Assembly (NCBI GenBank): GCA_003427395.1
Contig: BFEA01000027.1
Location: 2,146,729 to 2,176,694 of the forward strand
Reading direction: 5' to 3'
DNA length: 29,966 nt
DNA from: Chara braunii
Lineage: Eukaryota; Streptophyta; Charophyceae; Charales; Characeae
Shown: piece by piece, positions 22,143-29,966 of the stretch
How the letters are laid out: every line of letters starts with the position of its first letter
How positions within the stretch are numbered: position 1 is the stretch's first letter
The notes under the pieces: generated by a model
What the model was told of the DNA's origin: nothing
Databases searched by the model: none
What the model saw: only the letters and a program-made list of their open reading frames with translations
Translations under genes and position numbers: made by a program

Positions 22143-23737
22143 AAAAAAATTCCCAGAATTAAATAATCATTCTATGGTGAAATTACATTCTAAATTTTAA
22201 ATTTTCATTCCATCTTAAAAAATGTCATTCCAATTTTAAAATTTTTCGTCTTACTTGAAAACTTTCCTTCCAAGAATGGGGTATCCCTTCCTATTTGAAC
22301 TGCATGCTAGAGATGGAATGAAAGTAGGGACGAGTTCATAAAATATTTTAATTGGACTGTTATTCTAAGTAAGGATTTCCAGTCATAAACAGGTTAATCC
22401 GATCTAAATTAAAAGATATTTCTTGTAGTAGAATGAAAGTTTAATTAAAATATTTCACACACTCGTCCAGACTTTTATTCCATCTTGAACAAATATGTAT
22501 AGTTGGAAGGGAAAACTCGTATTTAGACGGAAACTTATCAAATAAAACTGGAAATTTTAAAATTTGACGAACATTAGAATGATAATTTATAAATATGAAG
22601 GATTTTGTTTTTGTGGAATGTTTTTCAACTTTCATTTCTCGTAGGAATTTTTCTGTTGTTGGTGGAAGGCATTGAACCACGTCTTATTCACTTTTTCTAG
22701 AGGATGGCATTATAACCTACCTTCAGGTTGTTGAGCACATGCTCATTATACTAGAACAAATAAACAAAGAAATATCGAAGATGAGGTGTGCTGAAAAATA
22801 GAAGCGAGGTTCCAAGAAATCAAAGAGATGTTTAGTAGGTTTCTGCCAGTATATGATGAGCTCATGTGGGCACTAGACTGGATAGTTAAGTACTATATTA
22901 TCAAAGGAAATACGCTTGTTTGAACCAATACGAGAGGTAAGGGATGCACATATGGGTTGACAACGGAAAGTGGTCACTTGTGAAAGTTAGAGTTCCTAGA
23001 CCTGAAGAAGTTTGCGCAGCTGGAGTTGAAGCACATGTATACATACACCATTGGGTTAAATTGAAGCACGAGGTGTGAATTCCAATGCGGAAGGGTACAA
23101 AAGAGTTTGGAATCAAGAGGTGGGGTTATATCATATGCCTTTGCTTTGGAATTCGTACTCTTCTGCATTGGAATCCCCACCTCGTGCCTCAATTTAACCC
23201 AATAGCGTATGTATATGCGTGGCGCAACAGAAAAATTCCCACGAGAAATGAAAGTTTAAAAAAAAAATCATTAAAAAAAAAAACATCATATTTATACATT
23301 ATCATTCTAATGTTCGTCCAATTCTAAAATTTTCAGTTTTATTTGATAAGTTTCGGTTTAAATATGAGTTTTTCCTTCCATCTATATTTATTTGTTCAAG
23401 ATGGAATGAAAGTCTGGACGAGTTTATGACATGTTTTAATTAAATTTTCATTCTACTACAACAAATATCTTCTTATTTAGATTGGATTAACCTATTTATG
23501 ACTGAAAATCCTTACTTAGAATGACAGTCCAATTAAAATATTCCATGAACTCATTCAGACTTTCATTCCATCTCTAACATGTAGCTCAAATAAAAAAGGA
23601 TACCCCATTGGAAGGAAAGTTTTCAAGTAAGACGGAAAATTTTAAAATTGGAATGACATTTTTTAAAATAGAATGAAAATTTAAAATTTAGAATGTAATT
23701 TTACTTTAGAATGATTATTTAATCTGGGAATTTTTTT
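22143..23737. mobile_element. Long-inverted-repeat element, arms themselves palindromic
   Basis: The left arm (22143-22658) and right arm (23225-23737) are reverse complements, with outer ends AAAAAAATTCCCAG and CTGGGAATTTTTTT. Each arm is also internally palindromic: AGATGGAATGAAAGT (about 22311) and a reverse complement of it (about 22478-22493) flank the arm centre, and both ends of each arm carry GAAAAATTCC(C/T). This gives four alternating units of about 230-250 bp. The inner 560 bp has no recognisable transposase. Likely two head-to-head MITEs or a MULE-like element with long termini. Confidence 0.7.
23050..23203. repeat. Internal inverted repeat inside the long-inverted-repeat element
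   Basis: ATTGGGTTAAATTGAAGCAC, then GAGGTG and ATTCCAATGC (from 23050), pair with GCATTGGAAT, CACCTCGTGC and CTCAATTTAACCCAAT (to 23203). The inner part is an expanded copy of the hairpin at 23800-23861, with about 36 bp extra. Confidence 0.75.
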
Positions 23738-23799
23738 CAGGTCTACGGGGATCCGACTTCCACAAACAATCATTTTTGGTGGTCAATGTGGAAATGAGG

Positions 23800-23861
23800 A
23801 TTCCAATGCGGACGAGTACAAATGCCTTTGCTTTGTAATTCATACTCTTTTGCATTGGAAT
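23800..23861. repeat. 62-bp hairpin, second copy of a dispersed palindrome
   Basis: ATTCCAATGCGGACGAGTAC pairs with ATACTCTTTTGCATTGGAAT (two or three mismatches) around a loop containing ATGCCTTTGCTTTG. The same arms and loop occur at 23078-23175. Confidence 0.8.
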
Positions 23862-24144
23862 CTCATGTATAGGATTGCAATGTGGAAATACGGGAGGTTC
23901 GTTTCGGGAAAACAAAGGGAACGAAAGGAAGGACGAAAGGGGAAGAATAACAAGGGGGGAAACGAAGGGGAAAGCGGCCAAAGACACGAACGGAGAGAAT
24001 GGTGAAGAAGAGGAGGCGGAGGAGGAAAGAGATAGGGGTTGGAAGCTGGTTAGAAAAAGAAGGAACAAAAGAGAAAAAATCAAGTACAAGGAAAATAAAC
24101 AATCCCCGCCCGCTCGGTAGGAAAGCACAATTAAGGAAAACAAT

Positions 24145-25551
24145 ATGGACTCGTCGGTCCCTGCTTCAGGGACACCTCGCACGGACAAAGCGACAGAAAA
24201 CAGCACAACACAAAAGACAATACTGAGAGAAAGGAAAACAGACATGTCTTCTGAAAAAATTACAAAGTAAAAAGAGTTTGACAATCTCGCAGTTGAAAAA
24301 AAAAGTGGAAGGAATGAGAACAGCGGAAGTTAAGACTGCAGCGGAGCGTGACGGAAAAACAGGGGTAGACGCAAGTCTCCACCTGATCTCCCACGTGCCA
24401 TTAGTTCAAGACCTGTCGAAGATTATCGACGACGCTTCTTTGGGTTCCGACCTCATCCCAACCCCCCACGCAGGCCTCCCCCCCCACCCGCCCACTCCTC
24501 TCGAGGTCCTCCCGGAAGAAGTGATGACGAAAGATACTTCATCCCTCATCGATGTGGTTACCGCTGAAGGAAATGATACAGGCCCAGATCTGTTATTCAA
24601 GGCGGTTAACAAGGAAAAATTTGCGAAGAAAAAGAAAACCAAAACAAAAGCAACGAAAAGGATAAATCAGATTAAACCCCCCTCGTTCACTGCGGACGCA
24701 GGTGATACAAGGATTACCTCACGCATAGTGAGCGAGGCGCCGACCAAAAGAATTCTTTTTTGCAAGGAACGAAGAATAAGCAAAATTTACGCTCCTTCCT
24801 CTGACCACATTCTATCAGAGGAAGAGAGTCATCCCACCTCTCAAAAGAAACGCTCATTGAGTGCCCGCTCGAGACCTCCTTCTTGAGCATGGCTGCCCCG
24901 ATGAAGAAGCTCACCAAGAAGGACAAAACCAGAGTTAGAATCAGGGAGTTATTCATCCCGCTGATCTGTGCCAACACACATCAAGGGCTCAGGGTCCTAA
25001 CTACATGGTCAATCGACGAGGCATTGGAGCTTCCAACTATAGAGGTCAAGGAACAACCCTCATATGCCCAAGTGGTGGACCTCATCTGCTCCTCTGTTCT
25101 GAGAGGAGCAGGGTCAGTTTCAATCCCCCCCCTACCCAAGATGGGAAGACATATGGTAGACCTACCATCTGGAGAAAAATTCCTGCTTTACATTGCCTTC
25201 TTGAACTTTGTGTCAATCACTGGTTCCTTCGAACAGTGGAAAAACCTGAACATCCACTAGATGAAAATGTACTTACTCTTGTACCCTGGATCGGAAAGTC
25301 TGAGTGGCATTCGGGTTGGTCACACTCTCACAGCACAGGCAGTAGTAGAATGACTATCCCTAGCAGACACACAACCTTTCCTCTCTGCAGAGAATTTTAC
25401 CTGCCAGAAACTCCCCAACTCCTCATCACCGTCGATCCCTGGGCAGACTTGTGGAGGAGCAGAACGGGAGACAGACAAACTGATGGACTAGAACCGCATC
25501 CAATCCCTGGGCGGCAACGACCCCTCTGATGGTCCTGCCAAACAGGATTAG
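24145..25551 (+). pseudogene. LINE-B ORF1 region (broken, unidentified fold)
   Basis: Coding-like sequence shifts frame. ATG 24145 in frame 1 (MDSSVPASGTPR...) stops after about 41 codons; frame 2 is open at 24278-24886 (Lys/Pro-rich, including KEKFAKKKKTKTKATKR); frame 1 resumes at ATG 24889 (MAAPMKKLTKKDK...) and continues to TAG 25549-25551 through three internal stops (25258 TAG, 25351 TGA, 25489 TAG), with plausible protein on both sides of each. In LINEs ORF1 encodes an RNA-binding protein; I see no RRM or CCHC knuckle here, so the assignment rests on position and basic composition. It overlaps the ORF2 start by 23 bp. The two frame shifts could alternatively mean separate small ORFs. 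Confidence 0.55.
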
Positions 25552-28394
25552 AATAACAAACTGGAATGTCAGAGGGTTAGGTAACACATCACATCGCAAC
25601 AAAAAAGGCAAATTAACAGATTGGGCCTACGCTAAAGAGGCTCGCGTACTGTGTCTACAGGAAACCAAACTTAACGAAGAAAAAATCGAGGAAGCTCGGA
25701 ACTGGTGGAAGGGCTCACAGTTCTGGTCCCCGGCTGAGGAGACCAGAGGAGGGATGACAATACTCTTTAATTAAGATCTGGATGTTGACATTATTGACCA
25801 CTTCCCTGATACAAAAGGTAGATGGATTTGGGTCAAATTTGCTTTGGCAGATGAAGACTGGGCGGTGATGTCTGTTTATGCCCCGGTCGTTTATTCGGAC
25901 CGAACAAACTTCATAGTCAACCTTCCAGCCTGCGTCCCTGATGTAGAGAACCTAATCATCGCAGAAGATTGGAATACCATATTCAACCCGGGCCTAGATT
26001 CTCTACATCCCACCACCCTGAGGTCTGATATGGTCATGTTGTCTTCTTTCCTAGAATCGCAAAGTTTGGTCGACATATATAAAACCCTGAACCCAGATAG
26101 TCCGGGATTCACTTGGTACGCACCCAGACCCACCCCAAAAGCCCCTCAACCTAGGAAAAGACTGGATTTCTTCCTATCAAGGGGAGCAGTCTGGGACAGG
26201 TGTATGTGGTGTGACTTCATGGTGGCGTCCATATTGGACCACTACCCTGTCTGCATGGATGTTATAGTCAAAGATGTTTTTGACAAAGTCCGCCCCCCAT
26301 TCAAACTAAACGTTAACCTGATGAAGGACAAAGGGATCACAGACTGGATGGACTCCCAAATGAAAGCTTGGAGCTCAGCAAAAGATCTCTTTGATCATGA
26401 GCACTCCTGGGAAGAGGTTGGATTGACGATTATCACATCCGCCCTCGAAACCTTCTCGAGAATGAAAGAAGCAAACATGAATTGGAAAGAAAAATGCACA
26501 ATAAAGGCAATAGAGGAAGCGGAAAGTAAAATGGGTTTCGACCCGTTTACTGATTACTATTGGTCAGAGATACGCAACAAAAATCTGGCCCTGCTTGATC
26601 AATTAGAATCACAACGCCAAGCCGGATGGTTAGAATGACTTAAACTAAGAGGTCTTATTGGCTATGACAGAATGACAAAAATCACCTTCAGATCCCTAAT
26701 CCTTAAACAGACGAAGCCGGTGTTAAGGGAATTATCCCACTCCTTTAGCCTGGAGATGGAAACAACCAATGATACATCCACGATGTGCAACTATGCCAAG
26801 GAATATTTCCAAGACAGTGTGTCAACAAGAAGACCATACGATTCCACTGTCACTGACTTAACCGAAAGATCAAACTTTTGGGTCGACCTAGATGCTAGGC
26901 TGCCAAGATTGGCAATCGAAGAACTAGACAGACTCTTCTCATCACATGAACTCTGATCAGCAGCCAAGCAAATGGCCACAGGTAAGTGCCCAGGGTTGGA
27001 TGGGCTCCCAGTAGAACTGTTTTTGAGCACTTGGGATGCCTTTGACCCCTTCCTATGCCAAATCTTCAACTCAACACTAACATCTGGCTCCCTCCCCAAA
27101 CGCTGGCTTACCGGAGTTATATCCCTCCTTTACAAGAAGGGGGATAAAAAAGAGGTGCGCAACTACAGGCCAATCTCAGTCCTTAATGTCACCTACAAAA
27201 TTCTGGCAAAGGCACTAGCCATTCGCCTCTCCACCTTCCTCCCAAGCCTGGTTGGCCCTGAGCAAGGGGCCTTTGTCAAAGGTAGAACAATCTTCGACAA
27301 CATCATGACCACCATTGACGCCCTAGAGATCATTGGCACCGATCAAAAGAATGTCGCAATCCTTCTCCTTGATATGGAAAAGGCGTATGACAAAGTGGGT
27401 TGGTCTTTCGTATTCACCACTCTATCTCACATGGGATTCGGCAAGGGTTTCTGCTCATGGGTAAATGCTATGTATTTGGGAGCGTCCTCAGTTGTAATGG
27501 TAAATGGAAAACTCTGAAAAGAATTTACTCTCACACGTTCGCTGAGACAAGGGTGCCCCCTCGCTCCCCTACTCTTCGTGTTACAACTCGAAGTTCTTCA
27601 ACATAATATCAGATGCAACAGTCGGATTGCAGGTCTCCACCTCCCCCCATCAATTCATTGGAAAGGGGGAGCATTAGCAGATGATCTCACAGTGGCCTGC
27701 GTTAACGAAAAAGAATCTCTGGAAGAACTAAAAATAGTTCTGGACACTTATTGTGACTTGTCTGAAGCCTCCATTAACTGGAAAAAGTCTGTTTTTCTGC
27801 TTCCACCAGAGTTCTCTCTTTGCGTGGATTGGGGCCGGAAACACATTCCAGCAAACAGCTCCGATCGTTTATTGGGGGTGCGAGTCTCCCGAACAGACTG
27901 TTCAAAGACCCAAGATGCACTACTACAGGAGAAGGTTGCAGCCAGAGTACTTAGTTGGGTACGTAACCACCAGCTCTCACTCTTCGGGAGAGCATTAGTC
28001 CTCTCTGCAGCTGCCTTCTCCATCCTATGGTTCCCTCTGAGTGTACACCTTCTGGGAGAGGAGGCTACACAGAAATCCGTAAGGTTGCTAGCCGGTACTT
28101 GTGGAAACCCACAGCCACCAACCACCAAGGCTTCATCTCCGCAGCGGCCTAATCATGGAAGGCATATGGGCATCTCACAATGCCTGTGTTTTCAAAGGGG
28201 AAACACAGCATGTATGTCAAACTATAAACTCATTCAAGATGGGCTTGAGAAGGACAATCTATGCAGATTGGAGGCAAAGAGGCAGGATCTGGTTCCAGAA
28301 AACCTGGTCCAATACGAAGACGTTTGCCACTATTACTACGGAAGGGAAACTTCAGTTTCCACGTTGGTTGATAACCATGGGTTCTGGGTCTTGA
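25529..28394 (+). pseudogene. LINE-B ORF2: endonuclease plus reverse transcriptase, internally deleted
   Basis: Frame 2 from ATG 25529, interrupted at 25772 (TAA), 26636 (TGA), 26954 (TGA) and 27515 (TGA). The endonuclease has the expected catalytic set: N13 (NWNVRGLG), E45 (LQETK), Y117 (VYAP), D147 and N149 (EDWNT), D213 (RLDFF), D237-H238 (LDHYPV). RT: GKCPGLDGLPVELF (about 26980), NYRPISVLNVTYK, GAFVKGRTIFDN, motif A LLLDMEKAYD (Asp at 27371), RQGCPLAPLLF (about 27545), motif C ADD at 27677-27685 with Leu where Phe or Tyr is usual. Near 28070 the frame changes (frame 1: IRKVASRYLWKP...GFISAAA), and from about 28150 frame 3 carries the C-terminal block IWASHNACVFKGE to a stop at 28392-28394. 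About 1.4 kb expected between these blocks is absent. Confidence 0.88.
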
Positions 28395-28569
28395 GTTTGT
28401 TACTTCAGTCTGCCTTGGTTAGGCAGAATGGTTGGGGCAGCTGGGTACACAGTATCTAGTTGCGGATTGTTTCCCCTCTATCCTTAGTCAGCTACAGTAG
28501 ATTTCATCCTTTCTTCCTGGTTGCTTCTTGGTCCATTTTTAAGTTCTTTGGCATGAGAATTGTAGATAT

Positions 28570-28597
28570 TGGGACGCTGGACCCGGTTTCCAGCAAG
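28570..28597 (+). promoter_or_regulatory. Conserved LINE 3' hairpin, LINE-B copy 1
   Basis: Stem GCTGGA (28576-28581) / TCCAGC (28589-28594), loop CCCGGTT. The 26 nt from 28570 are identical to LINE-A 4921-4946. It lies 187 bp before the tail. Confidence 0.65.
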
Positions 28598-28679
28598 GAT
28601 ACAGCAGGCTATAAGTAGCCTAAACCTGGCAGACAGGCTAGAGGTCTTCCCCTACAGTTTCCCCTTGTGCGAGCTCAAT

Positions 28680-28716
28680 AGGACGCTGGACCTCGTTTCC
28701 AGCAGCTGCCCTCCCC
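28680..28716 (+). promoter_or_regulatory. Conserved LINE 3' hairpin, LINE-B copy 2
   Basis: Stem GCTGGA (28685-28690) / TCCAGC (28698-28703), loop CCTCGTT: stem unchanged, two loop bases different. The following AGCAGCTGCCCTCCCC resembles the sequence after the LINE-A hairpin. It lies 78 bp before the tail. Confidence 0.65.
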
Positions 28717-28780
28717 TGGACAGTTCCATGTTCGCTTTCCGGGTTGTTTGTGGAGGATTCCCGGCCTCTACACTTTCTCG

Positions 28781-28811
28781 AAAAAAAAAAAGAAAAAAGA
28801 AAAAAAAAAAA
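28781..28811 (+). repeat. A-rich tail of LINE-B
   Basis: Thirty-one bases, all A except two or three G, directly after CTTTCTCG. The interruptions suggest it is older than the LINE-A tail. Confidence 0.85.
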
Positions 28812-29306
28812 GAACGCCCTGATAATCTTTTCTTAAAAAAGAGCGCCCTGAGAGAGCGTGCCCTCAGTTCTCTCCGTACGCGCAGGCAGAGCTGGCGGCA
28901 ACTGACATAAACCGCGGGAGCGTCCATCTTCCTGTTTGGGCGACGCGGCTGGCTTGTCTGATCTGTGTTTGGGACGGATTCCTACCCGCTACCCGCAACC
29001 CGCTACCAGCTACCAGATACAACCGTAGGGCGCCAGCGGACGGCAAAAACCTCACATCACAGAGGAGACGGTATATAACAAATCATGTGTTCGAATCCTC
29101 CAGAACGAAAAGGAATCAGACAGATAGATGAACAACGTGAAAGGAGGCAAGAAAAAAAGGAAGAGAATCTCGCAGAGAAAGGGCAACGAGGAACACATCT
29201 CTTCCTCCTCTTTATTTTCCGTCTCGTGTCAGTGTCAGAGAAAGACAGCAGAGCCCGAGTGGGGTAGAAGCTACCGATTGATTGGTGAAGAGTCCGCAGC
29301 AGTCCC
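28812..29306. other. GC-rich sequence, no recognisable gene
   Basis: Moderately GC- and CpG-rich with a short CCGCTACC/CCGCAACC repeat (28985-29020) and a TATATAA (29072-29078). Could be a promoter-proximal region of a gene to the right, but no coding frame supports this. Confidence 0.3.
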
Positions 29307-29351
29307 CAGAACCCCTTTTTTTTTTTTTTTTTTTTTTTTTCAGAACCCCTT
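29307..29351 (-). mobile_element. Poly(T) flanked by an 11-bp direct repeat (tail-only retroposition footprint)
   Basis: CAGAACCCCTT occurs at 29307-29317 and again at 29341-29351; between them is a T run (29316-29340 in total). This is the pattern of a LINE-mediated insertion that copied only the poly(A), with target-site duplication, in minus orientation. Slippage plus a local duplication is the alternative. Confidence 0.5.
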
Positions 29352-29864
29352 CTGCCATGTTTGCCCGAAGAAAAGGAGTAATGAGTGATCGGTGTGGTTG
29401 GTTGGTGAAGGTGGTAGGTCCGAGGCTGCTCGTCGGGGATCTGGCCAGCTTCGCCGGAACTGGTCCGGGGTTAGGTCCCACTTACACGAATTAAGCGATA
29501 CTGATCGTAGATAGCAAAGATCAACGTCCAGAATCTCTTAATCCGTGCAAGTGGGACCTTGCCCCGGGGTCGCCCGAAGCTGCGAGGCCAGGCGAGTGCC
29601 ATTTGCGTCTGTGGGCAAGGTTGTGCCGCTTGCGTGGCAGAATCCAACTTGCAGCTCTGCGGGCGAACGACGCCCGCACGAACGAGCTCGGGGTCTGGAC
29701 TGAATCTACGAGCAGGGGTAGGCGGGGGGGGCGGGAGGAACAGCAGAGTAAACCGCCGAAGGAAATAAAAAAGAAAAAATTCCTTTTGCAAAATAATACA
29801 ATACAATACAAGTATTGTAATTTTTATATTTTTTTTTTCAAAAGTATTGTAAATTGTAACTGTA

Positions 29865-29962
29865 CGGAAGGGGAAGTGGAGGGAAAGGGGGCGGTAGAGC
29901 TGGGGGGAGGAGAGGGGGGGGCGGGGAGCTGAGGGGGGGGGGAACGGCAGGAGACGGGGCGG
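29865..29962 (+). repeat. G-run-rich (quadruplex-prone) segment
   Basis: Many runs of three to ten G on the plus strand (for example GGGAAAGGGGGCGG and the long G runs near 29913 and 29933), with spacings that fit G-quadruplexes. No gene can be read in it. Confidence 0.7.
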
Positions 29963-29966
29963 GAGG

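Larger units (their letters stand above)
28395..28780 (+). other. 3' UTR of LINE-B
   Basis: Non-coding sequence between the end of ORF2 similarity and the A-rich tail. It contains two copies of the hairpin also found in the LINE-A 3' UTR and ends CTTTCTCG before the tail. Confidence 0.7.
24130..28811 (+). mobile_element. LINE-B: internally deleted non-LTR retrotransposon
   Basis: In order: degenerate ORF1, ORF2 with apurinic-type endonuclease and reverse transcriptase, 3' UTR with two hairpins, and an interrupted A-rich tail (28781-28811). The 5' boundary is uncertain; purine-rich sequence from about 23870 could be its 5' UTR. ORF2 lacks the region between the RT connection and the C-terminal block, about 1.4 kb compared with LINE-A, including the zf-RVT finger. 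Its RT is only distantly related to that of LINE-A. Confidence 0.88.

Noticed and set aside
23715-24284. 189-codon minus-strand frame rich in Ser/Phe/Leu
   Set aside because: It is the complement of a purine-rich stretch and of the small hairpin repeat; the hydrophobic composition follows from base bias.
29060-29110. TGTTCGAATCCTCC looks like a tRNA T-loop (box B)
   Set aside because: No T-stem pairing, no box A at the right distance and no acceptor stem, so no tRNA gene.

Overview
The window looks like a gene-poor, repeat-rich stretch of a plant-lineage (streptophyte) nuclear genome. The evidence is two different non-LTR retrotransposons (LINEs) with plant-type reverse transcriptase architecture, one with a C-terminal CCHC zf-RVT finger, together with foldback/MITE-like palindromes, a tRNA-derived SINE-like segment, long (GA)n tracts and AT-rich decayed DNA. 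The exact lineage (flowering plant, other land plant or charophyte alga) cannot be decided from the sequence. No intact host gene was found; every convincing coding similarity is to LINE proteins, and all of those frames carry stops.

Layout. 1-5117: 3' part of LINE-A: end of the endonuclease, reverse transcriptase, zf-RVT finger, a repeat-built 3' UTR and a pure 66-nt poly(A). It is inserted in an older LINE (5130 to about 6720) whose remnant is collinear with LINE-A. 6721-9790: decayed unique DNA with one weak short-LTR candidate. 9790-10240: minus-strand tRNA-like (SINE-like) repeats, then GC-richer unassigned DNA to 11.3 kb. 11712-14269: a weak candidate long LTR holding a tandem array of about 120-bp units and then an array of about ten short hairpins. 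14.68-15.63 kb: Z-DNA-like tract, (GA)n with an 85-N gap, then a pyrimidine-rich minisatellite. 15.6-19.7 kb: decayed DNA with microsatellites. 19718-21273: composite foldback/MITE structure. 22143-23737: element with arms over 500 bp in inverted orientation, each arm itself palindromic. About 24.1-28.8 kb: LINE-B, with ORF1 fragments, an endonuclease with all expected catalytic residues, an RT, and a large internal deletion. 28.8-29.97 kb: GC-rich, G-run-rich DNA with a poly(T) patch flanked by a short duplication.

Two observations stand out. First, LINE-A and LINE-B have very different RT proteins, yet their 3' UTRs carry a nearly identical hairpin (stem GCTGGA/TCCAGC; three copies in the window), a good candidate for the RNA element by which the RT recognises its template. 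Second, the repeats at 12.79-13.5 kb share a loop core while their flanking arms differ from copy to copy and remain complementary within most copies, which is compensatory change pointing to selection on a folded structure.
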